The notes beneath the pieces were generated by a model that worked only from the letters and a program-made list of their open reading frames with translations, was not told the DNA's origin and made no database searches. A program made the position numbers and the translations under genes. Below, piece after piece: positions 36,600 to 49,626 of a stretch of 64,000 bases of DNA. The stretch is taken from contig JAFMOC010000043.1 of the NCBI GenBank assembly GCA_019802505.1, positions 1,686,501-1,750,500 on the forward strand, written 5' to 3'. Source of the stretch: Corydoras sp. C115. Its lineage: Eukaryota; Chordata; Actinopteri; Siluriformes; Callichthyidae. The first letter of the stretch is position 1; the number at the start of each line of letters is the position of its first letter.

Positions 36600-38509
36600 A
36601 TAATGTATAGCTTATGTAAGCTACTATGTGATGCTGAGTAGCTATTTGTAAAAACACACTATTTGTGTATTGTTGCCTAATTTACTCAAAGCCTTGAAAA
36701 CCTTTATAACAAAATACATAGGTAGTGGGATACCAGCCAGTGTATATGTTGCATTGCATTGTATAAAACATAATAGGGTGGTAAGTATGCATTTAATATA
36801 TTATATGGTTTACCTGCATGTTCCCTCATATGCAAACACAAGCCAGGGCAATTAAGCTAAATTATGTCTAATTCAAGTTTAATTTGCTATCCAGATACAT
36901 TATGGGATGAATTAAAATGCCAAAGGAACTCTAAGCCCACTGTTGTCTGTATCTGTTGGGGCAATAGGGTAAGTTATTCTCCACTGGTAACATATTCGGC
37001 TGCCTTGGGGAAAGCATGGTGTTTGGCAAATCCACATATATATTGGGAAAGATGTTCTGACTCCTAAAACTCCACCTCTGTTCATAATAATTTCCATCTG
37101 TTGAACTTAAACTGAAGATCACATTAATATGGAGAATGCATATGATATACATGACCATACATATTTAAAGTCTCTATTCTTTGTGTTTTACCCATTATAT
37201 TTGCAACTGCTGAAAAAGCTTTTGCAAGCCATGATGCCATCTTCATCATACCCAACAGTTACACTGTTGTATTAGCAAAGCTGACCATTATTTAATTTGG
37301 TTCTAAGTCTTAATTCACCCTACATTTTTTATATTAAATGCTTCTGTAAGAGGAGTGTTTTGAGTTGTTTTTTAAAAATGATTGAAGTCTCATCAGTTTG
37401 GACAGAGTCACCAGGCGACATACATCACCAAAATGCATTGAACGATTCGGGGTTTACTTAGATCATATAGTTATGTGACAGATTTTAGCAAAAAGGAAAA
37501 GAAAAACACTTAAATGTATAAGATTTGTTTTGAGGTTAACATAGTTAAGCCTGAAATTCAGCACATGCTGTACTACAGATATTCTGCAAAAACTGATTAC
37601 CAAAGACAAGAAAATCTTTGAAAATTAAAAAGAAAACAAAAAAGCTAAGGCAAGAAGTAAAGTTTGCATTAAGATTTATTTGGTAACTAAGAAAGAAAGA
37701 GTACACTAAAACAAAACAACAATTACAAACACACTCGGGACTGCCAATTTGCTGTAGTATTTAGGACTTTCCAGCATGGCCTACAGGGAAAGGAAGTTCA
37801 GGATGAAGCACATTTTGCATGGACTGTGTTCAGCTTCTTAGCCGCGGTGATTAGTGATAGCAATAGTGAGAGTCCTCTCTGCACTCTGCAATGCTGGAGG
37901 GTTTGAAAAGAGACCCATGGACTCATGCATTAAATATGACTCCCGCTCCTTTTACCCTTCAGTACCTGCAAACATTCTACCTTTTTTAGAATCGTCATAA
38001 AAAAATAAATAAATAAAATAGAAAGCACAGTTTTGCCAAGGTAACGATTATTTTTGGATTTTTATTTACTAGGATAAAATCATGGCCATAAATCAATCTC
38101 AGGTCCTAAAGTAAATCTTTATAAGCTCTTCAAATGCAATTAAAAGAGTAAATTCAGTTAAATTGGCCAATATAACATCTGGGTGTCTTATTGCTTCTTG
38201 TTTCCTGTAAGCTGGTTTGTATTGATGACAAGAGCAAACAGGTTTTAATGTTTAACTTACAATTAACAAGCACAAAACAGGAAGTGTGAGAAACAAGAAA
38301 CCAGAATTAAATTGGGGAAAAAATTATTCTGGTGAAGAATTACCATTGCTAACAAAATATACAAAGCCTTTACACGAGACCATTGAATTAATCAAAAATA
38401 AAGCCTGATCTACGTCTGATGTGAGTAATTGTAAGACAGCCAGTCTTTCTAAACTGCCAGAAGCTGCAACATAAACCGCATTTTCACCAAAGAAAATATC
38501 ACTCTGCAT

Positions 38510-38510
<1 letters not shown>
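36600..38510. other. No gene seen
   Basis: AT-rich DNA, with only short open frames (60-75 codons) and no repeats recognised. Confidence 0.5.

Positions 38511-38514
<4 letters not shown>

Positions 38515-38594
<80 letters not shown>
38515..38594. repeat. (TA)40 microsatellite
   Basis: Uninterrupted TA run of about 80 bp, similar in length to the one at 61-132 but without inverted-repeat flanks. The poly-Tyr/Ile frame through it (38324-38656) is not a protein. Confidence 0.97.
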
Positions 38595-38597
<3 letters not shown>

Positions 38598-39424
38598 ACA
38601 GATTCACATGGCGCTGGTCTTTCGCTGATCCAAAAGCTTCTGTGTGATGTGGTCACTGGAGCAGAATTTTTATTTTTATTTTCTCCTCCTTTTACGAATG
38701 TGAAGTGTTATTAAAACCATTGAATTTGTAGCTGCAAGCTGCGATCCAAACAATCCACCAGAGAATGACTGTGTTTGGGGGAACAGCCTCTGAAGCTACA
38801 TCAGACTGTTGTGTGGACCAAAAAGACTGAGCGTTAAACTCCATAAAAGCCTTTATACATCCAATTTCACATCTGCTCACGATAAAAACACATATGCTCG
38901 ATTCTAAACCTGAAGAACAGAAAACAACGAGCACATTTCATGTGAGTACAGAACATGGACAGCAGAATTAAAGTGCCAAAGAAGAGAGATTTGTCCAGAC
39001 ATCAAGTCAAATGATCTTATTGTATAGTGCAGCTGTTAAAATAAAACAAAAAAGCAGTAATGTCAGTTCATTTATTAAATAGTTTATTCTAAAGATATAA
39101 TTTCATTTATATATTATTCTGGAGAAAGTTACGTGTTAGAACTGTTAAAACAAGCAAAGATAGATGGACGGATGGAGAGCACACGCAGACACACACACCT
39201 TTACTAACTTATGTCAGTTTTAGAGCACCATTACACATACTGTGCAATTTGTTATAATGATTACAATTTATTTTTCCATCGTCTGTCCAGTAAATGAACA
39301 TTTTTACATCAAAAACTTCATTTTTCTACTTACACAAACTAAGCTTCACTCAGTTGAACCCTTTTAAAACATTTTCAAATATATTTATATCATTTTCTAA
39401 AGAACTTTTCTTAGTTACGCTTGC

Positions 39425-39610
39425 AGAGATGTAGCTGGAGCTGTACCCAGCATGTACGGGAAGATATGTGGACCAACACCATAGACAGGTGGCCTGTCCA
39501 TTATTGAAAAGACGTACAAACACAGAGATATGACTCAGAATCTTCAACCATCCTGAATTATATATATTTGGACTAAGAGAGCAAACTGGAGCTCCTAGAG
39601 AAGATTCACA
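39425..39610 (-). mobile_element. V-SINE-like element, ancient
   Basis: Antisense 3' domain and core in order: ACAGGTGGCCTGTCCATTATTG, CAAACACAGAGATATGAC, ATATTTGGACTAAGAGAG and AACTGGAGCTCCTAGAG. Heavily diverged. A 142-codon open frame on the minus strand here (39350-39778) is a by-product of this relic and the next. Confidence 0.6.
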
Positions 39611-39614
39611 AGAG

Positions 39615-39780
39615 GAAGTGGTTTGTTTGATGTGGAAGAACCTTACTGACATGCACCGAACCTTATCCCCACAATGAGATGAACTAGAACAAAAATTGCG
39701 AGCCAGATCCTCTTGTCCTACATCAGCAGACCACACAGAATGTCTTTCAAATGAATAGATAAAAAGTCCCACAGACACTA
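39615..39780 (+). pseudogene. Tc1/mariner transposase relic
   Basis: GTTTGATGTGGAAGAACCTTACTGAC, GATGAACTAGAACAAAAATTGCGAGCCAG and TCCTACATCAGCAGACC match the same fish family as 1941-2120, about 90 nt further into it. The PDLNPIEHL part is deleted. Abuts the SINE relic at 39425-39610. Confidence 0.75.
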
Positions 39781-41077
39781 TAAGGTTTTTTTTTGGTTAA
39801 AAACCTTTGCAGTAGAATGAAAGCTGTTATATTTGCAAGTGCAAGTTATATATCAAAAGAATATCAAATGTATAAAGTGTAGGTGTATCTTAGAATTCTA
39901 AATCTATGCAGTCTTTTCCTATATAAATCCACACTGTTACTTCAGTTACCACAACATTTAATATATTTTCGGGAGAATACAGAGGTTTATATATTGTTTA
40001 CAAACACCAAGAAGAGGCTCAAGATGTCTCACCACCTTTACATTGTTCTGATTGTGGTTACGAGTGGTTATCACTATTGTGAACAAGTGAAACTCATATA
40101 TTAGTACTTATTTATTTAGTTTGGTTTGGTGGGTTTTTTCTCGGTTATTTAAATAAGGTTTTTTTCCCCAAAAAAAAACAAAAAACCAAGGAGTGACCAG
40201 TTACTTGTATTTAACGTTTACATCATTTTAGGCAAACGTCATCACAAGCTCAGGCCGAGAGGGGGCTAGTTCATATTAAACTAATAATGTCAAAAAAGAA
40301 ATGACCACAGTTAATAGTGGCTGGACTGTAACCACACCGGGACACAAACTCACACTCAGACACAAGCTTTCATCACTCCTATCATAAGTTGACTAAATTG
40401 GGAAGTTACTATGACCAGCCAAACAGAAAATTTGACCAAAACTGGAGACGGGTAACAGGACTAATAACTCAGGAAATCAAACAGCATGGCACACTTTAAT
40501 GAGGCAAGTGGACGTTTATGAGAAGCTGCTTTCCCGGCCAGCTGGACTCCTGTATGTAGAGTTGATGTGCAAAGGGGACATTTTTCATAAACGGAGAGTG
40601 TTACTCAATGTGTGCCTGTCTGCACATGCTAGGATCACTAAAATTACATAACTCGCTGCTCGCCATTAGTTCATGCAGCTAGATAGAGCTTCCAAAATAC
40701 AGTCTGAACTGCAAACATCTTACGAAAACATATTTCCTCAACTGGATGTCATTCATAATTAATTATTAATAACCCTTTAATATGGTTGGCAAACAGGTTT
40801 TAATAAGTCCATTGCTGTTCCAACAGGACAGATCCTTCAGTTTAATCTTTGACTATAGGTGAGAAGGTATGGTTATTGAACTTGACACATTTTCATATTT
40901 AAAATTTAACATACTTCTTTTGTATTCTGTGTCTTTCTTATATAATAATTGCTCTTTGGGTGGAACTTGGACTTAAACTATAGTCTCCTTGAATCCTTGA
41001 ATTAGATCAGATGTTGGGAGACCAGTTCCAAAACATGGTTGCAAAATAAAAGTCAGTTCTTTGGACAAGAAGAAAAA

Positions 41078-41222
41078 CTCATCTCATATTTTCTTGTATC
41101 CTCTTCTGGGCTTGTGGAGGGGGGTCTTCCAGGGAAGACCATTTAGGGTGCTGGGCAGTAACACTAAAAACTATTTGGAGAAAACCTATGCAAACACATG
41201 GAAGGACATTAAAACTCAAAAA
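41078..41222 (-). mobile_element. V-SINE-like element, decayed and internally deleted
   Basis: Antisense TTCTTGTATCCTCTTCTGGG, CAGGGAAGACCATTTAGGGTGCTGGGCAG, then GGAGAAAACCTATGCAAACACATGGA. The middle is deleted. Confidence 0.6.
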
Positions 41223-41414
41223 AACAGTTTTAACCCAATATCAAACTGATGGGAGATGTTTAGAATTACTAGGTCCTTAGATAATGGGTAATCAATAGCT
41301 GATTTGAAAATATTTTTTAATTTGATAAAAACACTGTGCTCACTACAATGACCTAGAGACCACATATATGAAATTAATACCACTAAAGTGGACAATCAGT
41401 TAGATAAGCTTTGA

Positions 41415-41452
41415 TTAGATAACACTTTATTAATCCCAGAGGGAAATTTGCC
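41415..41452 (-). mobile_element. Retroposon 3'-tail fragment
   Basis: AGATAACACTTTATTAATCCCAGAGGGAAATTT is the antisense form of a 3' end (AATTTCCC…GGGATTAATAAAGT) shared by several fish LINEs and their partner SINEs. Compare 61061-61108. Confidence 0.5.
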
Positions 41453-43544
41453 AATTAGATATCTGGATCCTTTCTTATTTATCCTTTTTTATTAATGTGT
41501 TGTCTCAGTTTTTAAATCCTGTTTCTCTTGCTCATCAGTGGATTATGTCTTTTTACAAAAGCAGAACATCTGTGAGTGGGCCAATGTACACACCACCGAG
41601 GGTCAAACAACACCCATCATGTAATCCTGACCCTTGCACCTCCTTCATCATCAAGAGGTTTGTATAGAAGGAAAACACCACACACTTCCACAATCACAGT
41701 GAGGGTCATACATGCTGCTCCAGCTGGGATGGGTTTGTATAAAAGACAAAGCACAAGAGAAAATAACTTTGGCTTTTCATAAAATATATACAAATGTTTC
41801 TCTTTTCTCACATAATATAAGCCCTGGATCAGCATGCAGCTGTTATTATACAGAAAATGTGTTTGTATTCATATTGACTGTGATGAAGCAGGTGTATTTG
41901 TATCATACTAATACAAAAACAATTCAAGTTTATAAATAAATTAAAATATTAAAATACGTCAAAAGCATTTCAGGTCATCTGACAATCTAAGAGGATTTGT
42001 GAACCAGATATGTCTCCAAAAAACAGAGAATCCATATCCTTTAGTGATTGCAATGAATTACTCAGGAAATACACTTTTGACAACCCTGGAACTTCAACAG
42101 GTTTGATACTGGACGGAAAAGTTGACAGCTCTGAAGACGTCCCCTGTCCAAACACATCAGTTTAGTATTTGTCAGGAAGTTGTGGGGTTCAGCAAGTTCA
42201 TCTAAATTGAACACAGATTTTCTGTAGAGCTTTATATTAAAGTATCATTGCTCAATGTTAAAAACATTTATTTATTAAATTCAGTCTCATTTAAAACACA
42301 TACAGATCTTATTTACTATACTCTGGAGCTGTATGATTATTTAATTATTTAATTTTATGTTTTCTTTTAGTAGTGTTTATAGTTTTTAATAATTCAAATG
42401 ATTTCTGAAAGTGTTGTTTATAATTTATCACCATTAAAAAAAAACATTTTTAAAATGGTCAGGTTTGAAATAAACCAGAAATAACAAAAACAATGCCAAA
42501 CTATTAAAGATAGCAGAATTCGAGATGGAAGACAGAGTGTAATATGTTATCTAAATAATCTGAGATGAGTTATTGTTTTGTGTCACCCATAACAGTTTAC
42601 ACGTTATTTAAGATTGTGTGTGCAGCCAAATGCCAGTAAGATATAAATATCTGACTTTAATTGTTTAACTGTGTCGCACAGGTTTACTGAGAAGCAGTAA
42701 TGCCATGTAGACTGTTAATTGTGACATGCAATAAAACAAGATGAACAAAGAATAACACCAAATAAGCAGCTTTCGTCTGTCTCTAGTGTCAGCACACTAG
42801 AGCCACAACAACCTCCATGTCTTGCAAAACTGACATTTTGTTCTTACGCCTGTCGGAGATGCACTGAGAGACGGTAGCATTTACACTACCAGGGATACAT
42901 GATTAAATGCATCCCACACTACAGGCAAGTGGTTTGAGTTCAAAGATCTGACTTGTGGTGGTTGCCACGTGTATTTCACACTTTTCACTTGTCCACAAAT
43001 GTAGACCCGGCTAAGTTAACACATCCTTTACTGTGAACAAACTATAAATACATATTTGCTGTTTTTACTTTTATTTTTCTCACCATGTCTTTGTTTGTAG
43101 CCAGTTGTCACTCATCAGGTATCTTTTATCACACAACAGCTACCACTGAGGGAAAGCAAAACAAATGTACCGCCACATTTTTACAAGCTGCTGCTCATGC
43201 AAAATCCATGGGCAATAACACACTGGTCGGAAAGCACGTTTCCCTATTTTTATGTACATGGGCTGACGTATACCAGTGCTAAACTAAAGCAGCTGTGATT
43301 GATGATGTGAGAGAGTACCACCGCTGAAAGCACAGCCAATTTGCTCCACGATGTTTCAGCCATGGAAGCTCTAGCATCATCTCAGGATAAACCAGTGATC
43401 ACAGGATGTTTTCTCATTGCCCCAGGAGTTAAAATAATAAATAAAAACTGGGTACATGTTCGTGCGAAAAGTAATCTGTGTAGATTTTATTCTGAGAGCT
43501 AATTTAATACCAGAGTGCAAAATCAGGTAACCTAGCGATAGCAT

Positions 43545-43775
43545 TTAAGCGATCTGTCCAGTGCACAACACGTCCGCCTGTCAGCGCTGGGGATCCAGGT
43601 TCGAATCCCGATCTGGATCGAGTTTCCATGTTCTCCCCGTATCTGTGCGGGTTTGCTCTGGGTTCCTGGGTTCCTCCCACAGTCCAAAAACATGGATTAG
43701 GGTAAATGTGCTCCTCTAATTTGCTCCTATATAGTGTGCGTGTGTCCAGTAATAGATTCATGATCCACCCAGTGT
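43545..43775 (+). mobile_element. V-SINE-like element, 3' truncated
   Basis: Good tRNA-like head (CACGTCCGCCTGTCAGCGCTGGGGATCC, B-box GGTTCGAATCC perfect) and core (GTTTCCATGTTCTCCCCGT, TCCTCCCACAGTCCAAAAACATGGATTA). The 3' domain is diverged after the GTGTGCGTGTG spacer. Confidence 0.9.
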
Positions 43776-43989
43776 GTTCCCTTTACATATATTCCAGACA
43801 TCTATGCTGTGGCCACTAATGCAAATACATGTTGAGAAACTCTCTTTTTTTATTAAATAATACATTAAAACAATTACGGTTTTATATTGTGCCCTAAGAG
43901 TTTTGCTTGCTGTTCGTGATGCAGCAGCAAAGTGTTTTAAATGACCTTCATTTTCTAAAGGATCTACAGTACAAATCATGTAGCCCGTA

Positions 43990-44343
43990 TTATCCATCCA
44001 TCCCTCCATTATCTTCCGCTTTATCCTATATTAGGGTCGCAGGGGGGTTCCCCATGCCCTTTCAGGGGAGAACGTTTCGGGCGCTGGGTGGATACACCCA
44101 GGACAGGGCGCCACTCTATCGCTGGGCACAAACTCACACATACATACACACTCTATATGGGGGCAATTTGGAGAACTCAATTGACTTGATCCATGTTTTT
44201 GGACTGTGGGAGGAAACCGGAGAACCCGGAGGAAACCCACGCGGACACGGGGAGAACATGGAAACTCCACCCAAATGGAGATTCGAACCGGGAATCCCTA
44301 GTGCTGAGAGGCGACGTGCTAACCACTAAGCCACCGTGCCGCA
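43990..44343 (-). mobile_element. Full-length V-SINE-like element with 12-bp TSD
   Basis: Read on the minus strand: GCGGCACGGTGGCTTAGTGGTTAG (A-box TGGCTTAGTGG), a near-consensus B-box, the core GTTTCCATGTTCTCCCCGTG…CCACAGTCCAAAAACATGG, a GTGTGTATGTATGTGTG spacer, the 3' domain CGCCCTGTCCTGGGTGTATC, and the tail GGATGGATGG. The direct repeat ATGTAGCCCGTA flanks it exactly (43978-43989 and 44344-44355). Best reference copy for the family in this window. It faces the copy at 43545-43775. Confidence 0.96.
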
Positions 44344-44399
44344 ATGTAGCCCGTAGTAATGAAGGGTAATTCATTGATTCATTACTGATTTATGGACTT

Positions 44400-46400
44400 T
44401 CCCTAACAGATCCATTTTTTACATTCCATTATTTGTTTTTTATGTTATATAAAGTTAATGGTTTCACAAAATAACTATTAATTACTGTATTTTTACATTT
44501 TTAATGTGGTCCATGCTTACTAAGGTCACAGAAGGTTTTAATCAAATCCTTGTGATGCTGAGGAAAAATCCTGCCCCATCAGAGACTAATGATTAATGTA
44601 ACATGACCTAATACTATAGTGAGCTAATATTTAATATACAAAATATTAATTATATTAAAAAACTCAATATTGATCCCAGAAACAAATTAACTCAAATAGT
44701 CAATATTTCCAATCAGTTACAGAGGCTTAACAAATTCTAAACATGCTTATGGCCTTCCCCCTGGTGGCATAAAATCATATTGCCTGGCCAACAATTCCCA
44801 AAACATTAAGCAGAAATAAATTGAGCTATAACTGATCAACAGAGTTCCAACCATCACTGAGATAAAAAGTGAATTTTATTCCAATTACAAACTTAACACA
44901 CCCTATGCTCTTTTAACTTTGTTCTCTTGCTTTGGGGACGATTACTCAAAATGTGAAAGGGCCAAGGATTTGGTACTGGGATTTATTCCAGAGACACAGT
45001 GCTCTTAAAAATTAAATATCATAATTAAGCTAGAAAGCTAGAAATAAATCATAAATAAATAAATCTGCCTTTTGTTTGCTTCTGATGGGGTGTGCGCGTA
45101 CATTGTTGTCTTTAAGGAGAATACTAAATGTTCCCATAATCATGTCTAAAATATTTGAAATGTTGTGACATTTGGTTTCACTCTTTGGGGAAATGTGCAT
45201 TTTCTAAAATAAATAAATAAATGCCTTTATGGAATGCAAACACTGTAAGCGTTACCATAGCATTATTTGCACACAGCAATAAACAAGTTAATGAAACAGC
45301 CGTTACAAATAGGTTTTTAAAACATATACTGACTGTGTGCATGTGTGTGTGAGAGCTGATACCAAAGGAAGGTAGGAGGGGTTTATCAGCACATGAACCT
45401 GATGCTGAACTCTGATTGTTGTATTTACCGTGATTATTCTCAACCTAATAGTATTAATTAGTAAATGTAAAATCGTGGCAAAAGAAAGCACATGCAGTGC
45501 AGCCAGAAACCACAGTAAGTTAAATGAGGTACTCAAGCTAACAGCTGTGCACCTGAGATGAAATGCTGACAAGCACAGCGCATTCTGCTTCCACTCAGCC
45601 GATGGGACATTCTTGATATACTTCATTTTCCTGCTAATTTAGTTGCTGCCAGTTGCCACCTGCTATCTAAATCTCCGGTGGTGCACACAAAGCCAAAACC
45701 CTTCAAGGATTCAAAGAAGAGGGGTATGCTCTGCTTTCTCTGAGGCAATAAAAGACAAATATTGCATTTTGTCAACCTTTTGCTAAGCCACATTATAGAG
45801 CTAATGCATGTGCTGAAACCCTCAAACCAAGATTGTCTGAATGAAGGAAGTAAATACTATTTGTACCCTCCACACACATGTTCAACCAGCAAACATACCA
45901 CCAAAAGCAAGTCACAGTGACAAATCAACCATTAAAAGCAACTGAAGCCCACTCATACATTCACTAATGGTAAGATTTATGAGAGCACCATCAGCAAAAC
46001 ACCAAGCAATGGTGTAAAGAGTTCCAAGAACAATATCACTGCTGTGTGAGAATAGCATTGCTGCCTATCTGCAGGTTGCTGAAGATCTTATAAAAGTCAG
46101 AAACCTTGTGGAAAATCAATCATAGATAAAACTTTGTACATTTTATTACACCAAAGAATATTGAATAAAAAATAGCAGACTTAGAGGTGGACTTGTAAAA
46201 CATGACACCACCATGCCACCTGTTTTGGTATTTCTGTGTCAATAATCCAAATAAAATCATCCAAAATGGCCAGTATGTGCATGATCAAAGATACCCATCA
46301 CTGATTAAACAAACAACCAGGTAAGCAGAACTTGGGTTTTGTTTAGAATGTTAGTCTAAAGTTGGTAATTCTTCTTTCCGTTGTTTCCATTGGATGGCGC
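44400..46400. other. No gene seen
   Basis: AT-rich DNA with no recognised repeats other than short AATAAATA runs. The 107-codon minus-strand frame at 45303-45626 has no recognisable motif. Confidence 0.5.
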
Positions 46401-46407
46401 ACAGCAG

Positions 46408-46541
46408 TCCCCCCCCCCCATCTTGCCTTATCAGTCACCTCAACCACCTGCATGTCTTCCTTCACTACATCTTCCTTCCCCTTTGGCCTTCTTCTCCTCC
46501 TCCAGCCTGACCCCCCTCTCCTCCTCCAGCCTGCCCCCCCC
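46408..46541. repeat. Pyrimidine-rich tract with 24-bp tandem duplication
   Basis: The plus strand is almost pure C/T from a C10 run (46409-46418) to a C8 run (46534-46541). 46493-46516 and 46517-46540 are two copies of a 24-bp unit (TTCTCCTCCTCCAGCCTGAC type). Such purine/pyrimidine asymmetry favours triplex (H-DNA) structure. The CTCCTCCTCCAG unit also forms two strong 3' splice acceptors on the plus strand. Confidence 0.85.
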
Positions 46542-47929
46542 ATACACACATAACTTGGATACAGATTTTATAAATGAAAAATCTTTACTATAGTCTTATT
46601 ATGTAGAAATTATTGGCTAGTTCACCAACTAGAACAAAATACACCATTTATATATGAACATATTTAATCCAAACTCCTTCCATCAAAGCATTTATTCAAA
46701 AAAGAGGTTATGATAGGAATTATGCAGATATAACAAACTGTTTATTGATGACCAGATCTTTTAGGGGGAAAGAAAGTATGTTCACAATTCTAAGCAAACA
46801 ACCATGTCTAGTCTATTTAGATGGTTTTCTAATTGCACTGTATGCCAATATGTATCTCAGCAAATACCTGAACCAAGACACATCATGATAACTGTAAATA
46901 GAATTCATCTCACCAAGTAATATTTGCAATTTGACTCAGAACATACACATCCACTTATAGATACTTTACATCTCAGTGCATTCATGAGCAAATCAAAGCA
47001 GGAATGCAAGTTGGGGGTGTAGATGACTGGGTTTTTTGTTGTTTCCTCCATTTTCCCATGATGAATCATTTCATTCCTTTCTGTTTTCATATAGCAGAAC
47101 AAATTTAGCCTTTTAGTTGGTTCTGAATTCAAGTAGTTTATAGTAGAAGCACCATAATGATAATCGCCTGTTTAAATGAGACCGAGGTGGATTTCAGTCT
47201 ATTATTTTCTGAAAAAGCTTTTAGAGATAGAGTTGTGATGCACAGGCAGGAAATTCCTGATGAGCATTAATGACTCCTAAAGGGTAACAGTAATCATTAC
47301 AAAAGAAACCACAAATTGATCTTAGGTCAGTGTTAAGGAACAACTTACTCAAATTGCTACAGCTTGCATGAAGACTTATTCCAAAGCTGATGGTTTAAAA
47401 TGCTGTTGCCTGTGGGAATCACTGCCTGTGTGACAAGCTGAGGGCTGAAAGATAATGTGGACAATCACAGAAGCACTCAATCACTGCTACTAATTACTAG
47501 AGTAATGCCTGCTCGAAAAGAGCTACCTCATTTTAGTCAGGACCTCCCATTGCTCCAGCAGCCTTCACACACCGTCACAAAGTACAGAAAATAATCAGCC
47601 AGTCAGACATGCTCCCATCACATGCTATAAAGGCTGTCAGTCAACACATCCACATAGCCTTAAATTGTGAAGTCTAGACTGGAAGAAGCTTAATTACCCA
47701 GCAGACACACTGACAGTGTGAAACAAAGTTCCAGATAACCACATAAGAACACAACTGCATCATAAATCACTCATAACTTTCACCTCAACAAAAGTGTTAA
47801 CAGATTTAACATAGCCTTTTGCAAAATATACCTTAAATCAGTATACAGCAATAGAGAAACTAACCATTTCACATTATGATTACAACATGTGTACAGAGAA
47901 TAACTGCAGGCCATCCTGCAGCACTTACT

Positions 47930-48109
47930 TTATTGGTGTAGCTGAATCAGTTGAACTGCAAAGTTAAGGAGTACCAAAAGAGAAAAAGAGATTTGCAGAC
48001 TGTTGTCTGGTGCAGAATCAGATAATGGTATAAACTCAGAAAAATTGTGTGAAGCATGACTGTAATGTGAATAAAATGACATGGTATAAAAAAGTGCACC
48101 ACAATTTAC
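47930..48109 (-). CDS. Weak candidate last exon with hydrophobic tail
   Basis: The acceptor GTATTTTCTTTCTGCTGCTCAG on the minus strand opens 59 sense codons in phase 0 (VNCGALFY…) ending in TAA, which overlaps an AATAAA hexamer. The peptide has a cysteine, an N-F-S glycosylation sequon, a Ser/Asp/Pro-rich stretch and a final hydrophobic run SLLVLLNFAVQLIQ, the pattern of a GPI-anchor signal. Its phase fits the segment at 51759-51809. No homologue is recognised. A chance open frame remains likely. Confidence 0.2.
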   Translation of the reverse strand, partial: VNCGALFYTMSFYSHYSHASHNFSEFIPLSDSAPDNSLQISFSLLVLLNFAVQLIQLHQ

Positions 48110-49626
48110 CTGAGCAGCAGAAAGAAAATACACCAGATTCATTTACATCAACAGATTTATTAAATCACATGACAGCAGGCATTTTTTGAGTTTTCTTTTT
48201 CAGTAATCTTAAATGATGCAGATAATATTAGAAAATAGGCAATAATAATAAAATGCATCCATACAATGTCAAAACCAGGTCAGGTGTCCACATGAACAAG
48301 TACCACTATGTTATTATATTAATATTACTGAGAAGTCAGTCTACACACATAGAAAAATATGTTCTCTCAGTTTCATGCTGCATCTCTTAAAAACAGGAGG
48401 TGCAACGAAAACTAATTGTTATCATCTTGCAAGAATCACAGATGTTCAAACTCACTCACAAATGGACTAAATTACAGGCACAAACAAGTCTATAAAGCCC
48501 TTTTACAGGAAATGTCTTAAAGAATAGCAATATACCAAAGGTTACATACACTTTGGAGAGGACCTGTCTTCAAACCAGGCTTTGTAGTTGTGGCTGATCA
48601 CTGTAAGTATGTATACCTTCATGCTTACAGGGTCTGAAGGTTTACACTAAAACAAAACCATATGGCCAGGGTAAACACAAAGAAGTCTGGTCCAAGCTAC
48701 AGGAATGCACCACTCCACCCAAAATAAGCAGGTGCAGCTGAAAATGACCAAAAAGGAGAGAATCTAAACCAAACGGGCAATTATCCAAGAGGGGATATAC
48801 TGTACTGGGTTCAATTTTAGTTCAGATGCCTTTCAAGACCATTCATAAAGTTTACAGTGGAACCCTAGGGGCGGGGGTTCTGCTTATATTCTCTAAAAGC
48901 AAAGCCAACATTAATTAGGACAAAAACATTTACAGTGAAGGCTGTTGATATACTAGCTAGATTAACATTTAATAGCTTTGGTTCGCATTTGTATTAAACT
49001 TTAAGCAAAATGGCCTTCATTCTTAATTAAGAACAGGTCATGTGTCAGGACTTTACAATGTTGAAACGACTGTGTTTTCAATAACATCTGAGTCACAGAG
49101 CAAACTAATTGGTGTTTTTTCAAACTGTCCAACTGGTACATTTTTACTAGACGATATTTAACTTCGTTAGACATGCAGAGATGAGCTCGTTTGGTGGATA
49201 AGCTGTACAGTTCAGAATAAGCTCAGTCAAGATAGAAGACATGTGTCATGCAGATTTTTATGGCTAGTTGTTGAATATAAAAAACAGTGGGAAAGTCTGC
49301 CCAGACGTGTCTTCTTTCCCACTTTTTTTCCCTCCGTTGTTTTTATTTTTTTTTGGATTTATTGCCAGACTTTGTTCAGGCCTTTAACTCTGCTCATCCG
49401 GACCTATGATGGGTTGCTCTGTTGGTGACCTCTTATCATAATGAAGGCCTGACACACAGCCATAATTACTTGCATTCACTTTATCCCCGGCCAAAGTCTC
49501 TCCGATTTGTACCAAATCCAAACCATTTCCTTTTTCTCTCCAGGAGTCCAGTAGTCATTTAATAATTCCAATAATTTACCCATTACATGCAATAGGATAA
49601 TAGTAATTTAATAACTGAATTACTGT

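Noticed and set aside
38324..38656. 110-codon frame with a poly-Tyr/Ile run
   Set aside because: Runs straight through the (TA)40 microsatellite.
43907..44329. 140-codon and 79-codon frames with a protein-like look (GFPMPFQGRTFRALGG, HVFGLWEETGEPGG), repeated at 60557-60895
   Set aside because: Both are readings of the V-SINE-like element. Similar peptides arise from every young copy and are a known source of spurious 'hypothetical proteins'.
46343..46593. Arg/Gly-rich and Pro/Ser-rich frames
   Set aside because: Translations of the pyrimidine tract. Low complexity on both strands.
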